From NCBI GenBank assembly GCA_000435055.1, contig FR879686.1, forward strand, positions 1 through 33,106: a DNA stretch of 33,106 bases, given 5' to 3'. Shown here in pieces: positions 15,676 to 24,700 of this stretch. Both the position numbers and the translations under genes were made by a program. The stretch's first letter is position 1. Each line of letters starts with the position of its first letter. Source of the DNA: Clostridium sp. CAG:138 (lineage in GTDB: Bacteria; Bacillota; Clostridia; Christensenellales; CAG-138). The notes beneath the pieces were generated by a model. That model had not been told where the DNA came from. It made no database searches and saw only the letters and a program-made list of their open reading frames with translations.

Positions 15676-15983
15676 AAAATCTACGCATAATTAAAATATA
15701 TTTATTTTTTCGGTGAACAAAACCGCGATTTTTGCCCTAATATTAATGAGGGGGAAAAAGCTGAGAAGGTTCGAACCTCTCAGCTAAGCTGAATTTTGAA
15801 ACCCTCGGCAAGCTGATTGCTGCAATGTTTCATTTGCCGGTAAAGGACAAGTGAAGCAGGATGGCAATATATTGTTAAATTCGATGAAATTTGCACAACC
15901 AAACGACAGGTTTCATCGTTGTATAAATAAAGGAGGTGTACAAGCCGACAGGAACGCATATATGAACAGTCCATTGTAATACG

Positions 15984-16031
15984 CCCCGGGAAACCATCCC
16001 CGGGAAACCACCCCCGGGAAACCACCCCCGG
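15984..16031. repeat. 14-bp tandem repeat, ~3.3 copies
   Basis: CCCCGGGAAACCAY begins at 15984, 15998, 16012 and partly at 16026. Each unit has the palindrome CCCGGG. It lies in the presumed leader of the dockerin gene. Confidence 0.85.
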
Positions 16032-16116
16032 CGGCTTGGTGCTGTTTTGCGGCTGAAGCAGAAGAGTTCCTCCGCCATGACTCACTTTGTTAAAGAAAAA
16101 AATTGGAGGTATGAAA

Positions 16117-17148
16117 ATGAAAAAAACTCTCTCTTTGATGCTTGCCTGCCTTATGGTTCTCTCTGCATTTGCTTTCGGAACATCAAATGCGGAAACCCCG
16201 GCTGAGATTACCTACACCTTTACCGAAACGGACGTTCAGCGCATTCGGGCGTTTCTGGACATTGAAACAAACGTCCCCGGAGTTACAAACGAGGATGTTA
16301 TCGACGATTATCCTGAAAACGGAACCTTCCCGACTGAGAATTTTCTTTATTCTCCAATTGCTCACTACATGATTAACCAGTCCACCGCGGAAGTTTATTT
16401 TTCGCATGTTGCGTTTATATTTGATGTATGGTGCGGTGAAACAATTGAAGATCCGAACGGCGTTCCCTGCCCGGTTGAAACGATTTATACAATCAAGCCC
16501 GATGTTTACGGAATCTTTGATTTTTCCGATACATCAATGCGCCGTTTGTTTTCCCCCGAAGCAGGTCAGACGCACCTTGAAGGCGTTGTTCTCAACAACT
16601 GCGAAAACCTTATGAGCATTGATTTCCAAGGTCAGGAACACTGCACCAAGCTTTCCGCAGTCAACTGCGATAACCTTTCAAACATTACCGCACTTGACTG
16701 TGACTATCAGGAAATCACGGTTCAGCCCAGAGGTTTTTCCGAACCCGTTTCCGCAACGGTGCTCGGCGAAGGCAGCATCGGTATGACTTGCAGCTATTCC
16801 TACAATTCCTGCGAACTTTATGCAAAGAACAACGGCGAATTCCGCGGCTGGTATGTTGACGGTGAGCTTGTTTCGACCGATTATATGCTTTCCGTTGAAT
16901 ACGGCGAGGGAATCGATGTTGTTGCATGCTACACCGACGATTACTCCCCCGTTCTTCTCGGCGATGTTGACGGCGACAGCAGCGTTACACTTGCGGACGC
17001 AATTCAGGTTGCCCGCTGTGCAATCGGCGTAAGCACCCTTTCCGCAGAACTCCCCAATGCAGAAACCGCCGCTGATTTCGACGGCAACGGCAGAATCGAT
17101 ATGACCGACGCAATTCTTATCGCAAGGGTTGCCATCGGCGTTGCATAA
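16117..17148 (+). CDS. Secreted LRR-like protein with C-terminal type I dockerin
   Basis: Product of 343 aa. GGAGG at 16105-16109 is correctly spaced for the ATG at 16117 rather than that at 16111. A signal peptide is likely cleaved after GTSNA. The N-terminal half has no recognised domain. Residues ~155-200 have a short leucine/cysteine-rich repeat pattern (VVLNNCENLMSIDF, LSAVNCDNLSNITALDC) like degenerate LRRs, followed by a bacterial-repeat-like segment, GEFRGWYVDGELVS. The last 60 residues form a dockerin: GDVDGDSSVTLADAIQVAR and DFDGNGRIDMTDAILIAR, two calcium loops with F-helices. Dockerins bind cohesins on scaffoldins or the cell surface. No enzyme domain is seen, so it may be a binding or structural part. 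No cohesin is encoded in the window. Confidence 0.88.
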   Translation: MKKTLSLMLACLMVLSAFAFGTSNAETPAEITYTFTETDVQRIRAFLDIETNVPGVTNEDVIDDYPENGTFPTENFLYSPIAHYMINQSTAEVYFSHVAFIFDVWCGETIEDPNGVPCPVETIYTIKPDVYGIFDFSDTSMRRLFSPEAGQTHLEGVVLNNCENLMSIDFQGQEHCTKLSAVNCDNLSNITALDCDYQEITVQPRGFSEPVSATVLGEGSIGMTCSYSYNSCELYAKNNGEFRGWYVDGELVSTDYMLSVEYGEGIDVVACYTDDYSPVLLGDVDGDSSVTLADAIQVARCAIGVSTLSAELPNAETAADFDGNGRIDMTDAILIARVAIGVA

Positions 17149-17186
17149 AGCTTTTTCACAGCCATTCTCTTTACTTCTCACATACA

Positions 17187-17219
17187 GCAAACGCGCCCCG
17201 AAACTCGGGGTGCGTTTGC
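17187..17219. terminator. Hairpin between convergent dockerin and glgA genes
   Basis: GCAAACGCGCCCCGA pairs with TCGGGGTGCGTTTGC (one mismatch) around a 3-nt loop. There is no long T-run, but the stem is strong and the site lies between two convergent genes, so it could stop transcription from both sides. Confidence 0.6.
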
Positions 17220-17244
17220 GCCTTTGCGGTATAAATAATCAATA

Positions 17245-18672
17245 TCAGTTCATTTTGAGCGTTTTATACAGGTGAAGGTATTCCCCTGCACTTCTGCTCC
17301 AGCCGAAATCCGCCGCCATTGCGCGGGCGGTGAGCCTTTGCCAAGCGGCTTTGTCTCCGCAATAAAGCTCGATTGCAGCACGGGAAGCATTATACAGCTC
17401 GTCCGCAGAATAGTTTCTGAAGGAAAAGCCCGTGCCCTCGTCCGTGAAGCGGTTATAGGGAATGACAGTGTCCGCAAGGCCTCCCGTTTCGCGCACAACG
17501 GGAATTGCACCGTAGCGCATTGCAAGCAGCTGTGACAGCCCGCAGGGTTCGAATGCAGAGGGCATCAGGAAGATGTCCGCCCCGGCATAGATTTGCCGCG
17601 CAAGCGAATCGTTCATCTCGGCACGGAAGGCAACCGAAGAAGGATTTATTGCGGCAAGGTCGGCGAACATGCGCTCGTATTCCGCATCACCCATGCCGAG
17701 GATCACAAGCTGCGCACCAAGATCCAGCAAACCCGGAATCACGGCGCGGAAAAGGTCGAGCCCCTTTTGGTTTGTCAGACGCGAAATCACCGCCGCAACA
17801 GGCCGCTCCTCCGACTGTTCAAGTCCCAAAGCCGTTTGGAGTGCGGATTTACATTTTTGTTTGCCCTGCGGCTGATTTTTTGAGAAACGGCTGCAAAGAG
17901 CTTTATCCGTCCACGGATTGTACAGCTTTTTGTCAATGCCGTTCAGGATTCCCGCAATGTGTTTATGCCGCAGCAGCCCATCCAGAGTTTCGCCGCAGCG
18001 GGGAGTGCAGATCTCCTTTGCATAAGTCGGGCTTACGGTTGTGACCGCGTCGGAATAGATGATTCCCGCTTTCATGCAGTTGATATTGCAATAGTACTCG
18101 ATTTGCGCCAGTGCATTCTGCCCGAGGCTCAGCAAGTCATTCACAAGCATCGGGTTCATCAACCCCTGATAGCGGAGGTTGTGAATCGTGAACACCGTTT
18201 TAACGCGGGAGAATTCCGGCAATGTGGAATATTGCTCCCGAAGCAGCAGCGGAATCATGCCCGTTTGCCAATCGTTCAGGTGAATGATATCCGGCACAAT
18301 ATCCAGCTTTTGCATTATTTCAAGTGCCGCTTTCGAAAACCAGCAGTAACGCTCCGCCTCGAAATCGCCGCTTGAATAAACATAATCCTGTTTAAAATAA
18401 AACTCGTTGTCCGCAAAGTAGAAATCGATACCTTCACGGTGGATTTTCTCAACGCCGACATATTGCTTCCGCCAGCCGAGCTGAATCGAAAAGTCCGTAA
18501 TATGCTGCATTTCTTTGCGGAATTGCTGCGGAATCATGCTGTATTTCGGAATCAGAACGGAAACCTCCGCCCCGAGCTTTTTCAGCGCGGCAGGCAGTGC
18601 GCCCACAACATCCGCCAATCCGCCCGTTTTTATGAACGGGACACATTCACTTGCGACAAGAAAAATTTTCAA
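17245..18672 (-). CDS. glgA: Glycogen synthase (ADP-glucose type, GT5)
   Basis: Product of 475 aa, normal for GlgA. It transfers glucose from ADP-glucose to alpha-1,4-glucan. The N-terminal Rossmann domain has MKIFLVASECVPFIKTGG with Lys15 in KTGGLADVVGALP; the C-terminal domain has AVISRLTNQKGLDLF and PSAFEPCGLSQLLAMRYG. A TTG at 18672 is preferred because AAAGGA lies seven bases upstream and the protein then begins in the usual way; a TTG two codons earlier is too close to the binding site. It follows trkH by 48 bp. No glgB, glgC or glgP is nearby, so this copy is separated from the rest of the pathway. Confidence 0.95.
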   Translation of the reverse strand: MKIFLVASECVPFIKTGGLADVVGALPAALKKLGAEVSVLIPKYSMIPQQFRKEMQHITDFSIQLGWRKQYVGVEKIHREGIDFYFADNEFYFKQDYVYSSGDFEAERYCWFSKAALEIMQKLDIVPDIIHLNDWQTGMIPLLLREQYSTLPEFSRVKTVFTIHNLRYQGLMNPMLVNDLLSLGQNALAQIEYYCNINCMKAGIIYSDAVTTVSPTYAKEICTPRCGETLDGLLRHKHIAGILNGIDKKLYNPWTDKALCSRFSKNQPQGKQKCKSALQTALGLEQSEERPVAAVISRLTNQKGLDLFRAVIPGLLDLGAQLVILGMGDAEYERMFADLAAINPSSVAFRAEMNDSLARQIYAGADIFLMPSAFEPCGLSQLLAMRYGAIPVVRETGGLADTVIPYNRFTDEGTGFSFRNYSADELYNASRAAIELYCGDKAAWQRLTARAMAADFGWSRSAGEYLHLYKTLKMN

Positions 18673-18720
18673 ACCCAATTCCTTTCCGTTTGCAATGTTT
18701 TTTGTTTCCGTTACCGTTGA

Positions 18721-20175
18721 TTATTTGTATACCGCACGTTTTTTCCATGTTGACGGCACAAAAAGCAGCAGCAGCGGCCAAAGTTCGAGCCTGCCCGCAA
18801 GCATGTCAAAAGTCAGCACCAACTTTGAAAAATTGCTGAGCGGAGTAAAACTCGCCGTCGGTCCGAATGCGTGGAATCCGGGTCCGATATTGAAAATGCA
18901 GGCAAAAACCGCCGATAATGAGGATTCAAAATCAAAACCGTTTGCCGAAACAAGTATTATGGAAACGATAATTATTCCGATTATAACCGAAAAATAAACC
19001 GTGACCGAACGAACGACAGGCTCCGAAACAACTTTTCCGTCCAGTTTCAGCGAACGGACATATTTCGGGTGAGCAAAGCGGCGAAGCTCATTGAACGCGT
19101 TTTTAACCAAAATCGCAACGCGGGAAGTCTTGATTCCGCCGGCCGTTGAACCCGTGCAGCCGCCGCAAACCATCAACAGCAGCATAATGCATTTTGAAAT
19201 TGTCGGCCATTTGTCGAAATTAACACTGGCGAAGCCCGTTGTGCTGTACACCGAAGCGGCATTGAACGCCGTATGGTGCAGTGATTCGCCGAACGAACCG
19301 AATTGCCCGATGTTTGCAACCGTCATCGTCAGCACGGCGGCAAAGAATATGCCGAGGAACCAGCGCAGCTCCTCATTATGTGTCACGTCGCCGATTCTGC
19401 GCATTAAAATATAGTAATAAAGGTTGAAGTTGACCGCAAACAGCAGCATGAACACGGTCGTGACCGTTTGAAGGTACGGCGAAAGCCCGATGAAGCCGGC
19501 GTCATAAACCATGAAGCCGCCCGTGCCCGCGGTTGAAAGCGCAGTTGTGAATGCCTCATAAACGTTCATTCCCCCGAACAGAAGCATCACAGCCATCAGC
19601 ACCATTAATGCGAAATAAATTGAATACAGAATGAGCGCGGTGTCCTTTGCCTTTGCAACCAGTTTGCCGACGCTCGGCCCGGGAACTTCCGCGCGCATCA
19701 GGTACATTGAGCGTTCCTTTGAAAGCGGCAAAACAGCCATTACAAAAACAAGAACACCCATACCTCCGATGAATATGATGAAGCACCGCCAAAAGCCTAT
19801 GCCGTGCGGGATTGCGGATATGCCGCCCGAAAGCACGGTTGCACCCGTTGTTGTGAAACCGGAGGCCGTTTCAAAAACTGCATCCATGTAATTTGTAAAA
19901 ATCCCGCCGAACATGAACGGCAGTGCGCCGAGCAGGGACATCACTACCCATGCAAGCGCAACAACAACGAAGCCCTCCTTTGCAAAAAAGGTCGTGTCCT
20001 TTGGTTTCACAAGCAGCATACCGCCGCCGACAGCCGCCGTTATTGCTGCGGAAGCAAGAATTGCCAAAAGATCCGTGCCGCCGCTGCATACCGAAACCAC
20101 GGCAGGCAGGAGCATCAGTGCCGCCATTATCAGCAAAATCTTGCCGAGCATATTTAAAACAAGGCGAAAATTCAT
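18721..20175 (-). CDS. trkH: Potassium uptake transporter, membrane subunit TrkH/KtrB type
   Basis: Product of 484 aa, matching TrkH. Four pore-loop repeats are visible: SGFTTTGATV, LSTAGTGGF, ASVYSTTGFAS and FNIGPGFHAFGPT, each with the filter Gly, plus CGGCTGSTAGGIKTSR typical of TrkH. It forms the potassium channel-like path and is gated by the cytosolic TrkA ring. trkA lies 74 bp upstream on the same strand, so both are likely one unit with glgA downstream. Confidence 0.96.
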   Translation of the reverse strand: MNFRLVLNMLGKILLIMAALMLLPAVVSVCSGGTDLLAILASAAITAAVGGGMLLVKPKDTTFFAKEGFVVVALAWVVMSLLGALPFMFGGIFTNYMDAVFETASGFTTTGATVLSGGISAIPHGIGFWRCFIIFIGGMGVLVFVMAVLPLSKERSMYLMRAEVPGPSVGKLVAKAKDTALILYSIYFALMVLMAVMLLFGGMNVYEAFTTALSTAGTGGFMVYDAGFIGLSPYLQTVTTVFMLLFAVNFNLYYYILMRRIGDVTHNEELRWFLGIFFAAVLTMTVANIGQFGSFGESLHHTAFNAASVYSTTGFASVNFDKWPTISKCIMLLLMVCGGCTGSTAGGIKTSRVAILVKNAFNELRRFAHPKYVRSLKLDGKVVSEPVVRSVTVYFSVIIGIIIVSIILVSANGFDFESSLSAVFACIFNIGPGFHAFGPTASFTPLSNFSKLVLTFDMLAGRLELWPLLLLFVPSTWKKRAVYK

Positions 20176-20249
20176 TTTTATTACTCCACGTTGTAATCAC
20201 GCTTATTTCCGTAAACCGGTCAGTCACGCTGCAAAGAATCTCCGTCTTT

Positions 20250-21629
20250 TTACTGAAGGTTCTCCGTCAATACATCCGTCAGATCGTTAAACAGTATATG
20301 CTTTGTAACAACAATTACCTGATCCCCTGCTTTTATGCAGTCATCGCCGCCCGGGATTATTGTTTTTTCGCCGCGGACAATGCAGGCAATGAGCAAATCC
20401 TTGTGAAGGCTGCGCTTCAGTTCCTTGAGCGGCCGCCCGTACATCGGATGATTGCCCTTTGCGGAAAACTCAATCGCCTCGATCTTGCCGCCCACCATTT
20501 GATGAACGGTTTCCACATTGCTGCCCTCGGGGCTGCAGTCCATTGCACGGACGAACGTCAAAATCTGGTTCGCCGTTATCGTTTTGGGCGAAATTATGCA
20601 ATCGAGCTCGTTTTCCGGAACGATGCTGCAAAGTCCTTCGTTGTTCACCTTTGCAATGACGCGTCCTGCGCCCTGCCACTTTGCAAAAAGTCCGCTTATG
20701 ATGTTGTTCTCGTCCATACCTGTGAGCGATACAAAAGCATCAACGCTGTTTATGCCCTCCTGAATCAAAAGATCGTGGTCGGTCGAATCGCCGCAGATTA
20801 TCAACGCACTGTCCAAGTCCTCGCTGAGCTGTTCAGCGCGCCGCGCATTGCTTTCGATTATTTTCACCTGCACGCCGACTTTCGACAGCGCAAGCGAAAG
20901 GTAGTATGCAATCCTGCTTCCGCCGCAGACCATAACCGTTTTCACTTTACGCTTTTTATCGGGATAAACAGTGCGGAAAAACCGCGCCATCTCCTCATGA
21001 GACGCCGTGATATGCAGCCTGTCGCCCTGTTTAAGCTCAAATTCGCCGTTCGGAATAATTACCTCGGCTCCGCGCTGGACGGCGCAAATAAGAATTTTTA
21101 TCTGGTATTTTTTATAAATCTGCATGAGCGAGAGGCCGATAAGCGGATTTCCCTCACCGATGCGGAACTCGACAAGCTCCACGCGCCCGCGTGCAAAAAG
21201 CTCAACATTGAGTGCACTCGGAATACGCAAAAGCCTTGCAATTTCATCCGCTGCGGCAAGCTCCGGGTTAATCGCCATTGAAAGCCCCAATTCGTCCTTT
21301 AAAAAGTCAAGCTGAACGGTGTATTCCGGGTCGCGAACGCGGGCGATCGTGTGCTTTGCGCCCAGTTTATGTGCAATAAGGCAGCAAAGCATGTTGATTT
21401 CGTCATGCGCCGTTGCTGCAACCAAAATATCGGCCGACCCCGCACCTGCTTCGCTCTGAACCTTATAATCCGCACCGTTGCCTTCAACGCAAAAAACATC
21501 CATTTCGTCGGATATGCGTGCAAGCACATCCGGATCGTCGTCAATTATAACAACATCGTGCTTTTCATTTGTCAGTTTTTTTCCGATTTGGTGCCCGACT
21601 TTGCCTCCGCCGACAATGATAATCTTCAT
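20250..21629 (-). CDS. trkA: Potassium uptake regulatory subunit TrkA
   Basis: Product of 459 aa with two RCK-N/RCK-C pairs, as in the long form of TrkA. The first NAD site is MKIIIVGGGKVGHQIGKKL with acidic VVIIDDDPD at the end of the second strand. The second, VMVCGGSRIAYYLSLALS with VKIIESN, is a less standard loop. Both RCK-C parts are present (residues ~140-225 and ~370-455). It controls TrkH in response to nucleotides. GAGAGGG precedes the ATG at 21629. Confidence 0.96.
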   Translation of the reverse strand: MKIIIVGGGKVGHQIGKKLTNEKHDVVIIDDDPDVLARISDEMDVFCVEGNGADYKVQSEAGAGSADILVAATAHDEINMLCCLIAHKLGAKHTIARVRDPEYTVQLDFLKDELGLSMAINPELAAADEIARLLRIPSALNVELFARGRVELVEFRIGEGNPLIGLSLMQIYKKYQIKILICAVQRGAEVIIPNGEFELKQGDRLHITASHEEMARFFRTVYPDKKRKVKTVMVCGGSRIAYYLSLALSKVGVQVKIIESNARRAEQLSEDLDSALIICGDSTDHDLLIQEGINSVDAFVSLTGMDENNIISGLFAKWQGAGRVIAKVNNEGLCSIVPENELDCIISPKTITANQILTFVRAMDCSPEGSNVETVHQMVGGKIEAIEFSAKGNHPMYGRPLKELKRSLHKDLLIACIVRGEKTIIPGGDDCIKAGDQVIVVTKHILFNDLTDVLTENLQ

Positions 21630-21695
21630 ATTGCCCTCTCTTTTTTGCTAAAACCTTTTCGATGCAAAAATTAAAATCTATATTTTTTCTGTGTG

Positions 21696-21732
21696 TTCCG
21701 CATGAATCCCGTCATCAAAAACTCATGCGGAA
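21696..21732. repeat. 10-bp inverted repeat upstream of trkA
   Basis: TTCCGCATGA (21696-21705) and TCATGCGGAA (21723-21732) are perfect inverted arms with a 17-nt loop, in the 148 bp between the CotH-type gene and trkA. There is no T-run on either strand directly after it. It may be a regulator site for trkAH or a weak terminator of the upstream gene. Confidence 0.6.
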
Positions 21733-21777
21733 CCAAATCCGTGAAAATATGCAGTCTGCATTTCGCTTCACGTGAGC

Positions 21778-24700
21778 TTACTTAAAAACTCCGCCGTTCT
21801 GATTGAACATTTCATCCGCCTTTGCCTCATATTCCGCATATTGTGCCTCGGACAACTTAAAATTGTATTGCAGGCACTGCTTTGCGTACTGCGGGCGGGC
21901 AGCAAGCATACTGCGCAGTTTTGAAATTTCGTTTTCCCAATGGCTGCGGGATTCGGGGCGTCCCCAGCGGGCAATCTGCCTGTCCATTTCAGGTTGAATC
22001 GTGTCCACCATGGAATCAAAAAGCGGCAGCAGTCTGTCGTTGTTCAAATAGTACTTCGTAACATATATATAACGCGTTATGAAGTAGTCGCTCCATTCTT
22101 CATTGGAACGCAGTCCGCAGTAAAGATCCATTTGGCTCAATGAACCGTCCGCACTCGGAACACCGACAACGTTGAAGTAATGCCCGAGAACATCGCCGCG
22201 CTCGGAACTGAGAGCGAAATCGGAATCATAGAATATCGCACGCCAGCGCACCTTATAGTCCGTTGTGCGCCAATACTTCTGGTTGAACATATCCGCATCG
22301 GGAAAGTATTCCCTTGCAATCAGATAATCCGCAATGGACTCGGCATCCACCCATTTTGTAAATTCCGCATACCGTTCCGCCGTCAAAGGTACAACAACGT
22401 TTGCGCCGCTTGCATTCTGTTGAACAACGTAGCTTCTGACGCGGAGAAAATCCGCATTGCTGCCCGCAAGCTCAACGGTGTTGCGCTTTATAATGTTTAC
22501 AGTGTCCTCATCAACGCCGTAATGCGCAGCAAGGTAATCCTTGTTCATGTTCTCCTTAAGGTCATACAACCCCCAGTAACGGCCGTTGATATAAACCGCG
22601 CAGAAAGTTGCCGCGGACGAATCGATGTTCATATCGAGAACGGCGGTGCTTGTGAAAGAATCGCGAATGCGGGTATTCAGGCAGTCCTGACCCGCATTGC
22701 GAAGCACGAGCGAACCGAAAGTCTTGATATAATCGTTTCCGAAGAAAGGATAGGTAACGGTCTTTCTTCCGTAGCCGGAGCGAAACATGAGCGCAAGGGA
22801 CTTTTGCGGATAACGCCGGGTTGACGCACCGGAAACGCGAATGCCGGCGGAGGTTTCAACTCCGAGGCTTCCGTCTTTTTCAAAATACTGTATATGCCCC
22901 TCCCGTTCAACAACCGGAACGAACGGACTGCTGACAGCATAAACATCGTCAAAATCTTTTTGGTTCATTGCAAGCGTCACAACCGGCACGCTGTGCGGCG
23001 TTTCAAAAAGATAAGTTGCAGTTGCAACATCACTCGGCATCATGCCCGAAACAAAGGTTGCAGCGCGAATAACCGTATTTGAAGAAATCGTTATTGCACC
23101 TGTATACTCCGTGCTCTGCTCGGTCGGCTTGCTGCCGTCGGTGGTGTACCTTATCACACCGTCTGCATTCTGCGTTTTTATCTCAAGCGAAAAAGGCTCG
23201 CTGTGATAAAGTTCGGTATTTGAAAAAACGGCGTTCGCCGCATAGGAAAGGTAGCAAACATCGGGGTTTGCGCTGCCCTTGGTCGCCTGCGTAAAAAAAA
23301 CGCGGTCACCGCTCCCGCCGCCGGTCTGCCTGCCGCTTGTAACGCCCAGTCGGGTTGCACCCGTTTCAAAATAGTCTATGACAGTTCCGTCGGCAGATGT
23401 CAAAATCAGCCCGTCGCCGCTGCCCGATACGCTGAACGGCGCAACCGTCGGTGCGGCATCGGAAATGCTGCCGGAGCAGCTGAGCACCGCATAACCCTTT
23501 GCGGGAACCGTAATGAACGAAAGCTCAAACTTTTGCAGTTCACGCTTGCTGTCGCTGATATGCCAGCCTGTGAGCGTTACGCTTTCATTGCCGCCGTTAT
23601 AGAATTCGACCCAGTCCATCTCCCCGCTGCGCGGCGTTGTTACCGCGCAAACTTCGTTGATGTAAACGGAGGAGGGGTTGAACCCCCCCACTCCCATGGG
23701 TTCCGCAAAACCTGCCGCCGTGTTTGCTGCCGCAGGTGTCGGACGCGCATAATACAGAACCTCGCCGTTTTCCCCTCTGCCGATTGAAACATTCTCGCTC
23801 AATTCGGAAGGAAGCAGCAGGCTGTCGGAACGCATTCCGTTGTAGTTTGAAAGGAATATGCCTTCATCAGTGTCGGAAATGCTGAACGAGGCGTGCATTT
23901 CTCCGTCCGTCCTGTCCTTGCCGGAAAGGAAAACGATCAAATACTCACCGCCGCCGAGAGTGATATCGGGCAATGCCCACTTGTCGCGCTCTGCGCTGTT
24001 GTCCGAAAGATAGTAGCCGAGGAGCGAAACAGGCTCGCTTCCGCTGTTGTAAAGCTCAACCCACTCGCTGCGGTCACCGTCGCCGTCTGTAATATCGAAT
24101 TTGTTTTTCGGCAGGAATTCGTTGATTCTCAGCACGTCGCTTGAATCCATATCCGTCCATGCGATCTCAGCAAATGTGGAATCACTGTTTTCGGCACATT
24201 TTGTTGCCGTGCCTGTGTATTCAACGCCCTTTGCCGTGCGTACTGCCGCAACCGCGCCGGGCATATTCATATCAAAGGTGAATGTATCGATTATATTCCC
24301 GCCGGAACCCGCAATATAAACGGTGTTTTCCTCGGTGTTAAGCTTGAAGTTGGCATTGAAGAGCAGTTTTCCCTCTTCACCGTCCGCCGTTGCAGAGCCT
24401 GCATACGCGGAACCGCAAAGGTTTACAGCCGCAAGCGCACCGGGTTCAAGCGTCTGCTGCGGGAAACGCCACTTGTTGACCTTGTCCGCATTGTCGGAAA
24501 GGTAGAAGTCATGAAGCTGAATCGTCTTTGAGGAATTGTTGCGAACCTCAACAAAGCCGTTCTCGCCGCGCAGAACTTCATTTACGATGAGTGATTTCGG
24601 AGCTTCGATGTTTTGCGCTCCGTCAAGTGTTTTGGAAATTGCAGTGCTGTTTTCCGCTCCGGGTGTCGGAACTTTTGCGTAGCCGAAATGACCCGCGGAA

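Larger units (their letters stand above)
15381..15806 (+). repeat. Duplicated ~115-125 bp non-coding unit (two copies)
   Basis: Copy 1 (about 15381-15505) and copy 2 (about 15692-15806) share an AT-rich start (AAAATATATTTATTTTT), GAACAAAACCGCGATTTTTG, CCCTAATATTAATGAGGGGG, the AGCTGAGAGG palindrome and CAGCTAAGCTGAATTT, with few differences over the whole length. Each copy is later followed by a TATAAAYAAAGGAGGTG element (near 15598 and 15920). No gene is seen in 15362-16116. The arrangement suggests a duplicated upstream region of the dockerin gene. Confidence 0.85.

Noticed and set aside
19923..21281. A 452-codon plus-strand frame opposite trkA and trkH
   Set aside because: It overlaps two well-supported transporter genes and resembles no protein family.
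21630..21777. Possible c-di-AMP or potassium riboswitch before trkA
   Set aside because: The region is too short and holds only a simple inverted repeat, without conserved riboswitch motifs that I can recognise.
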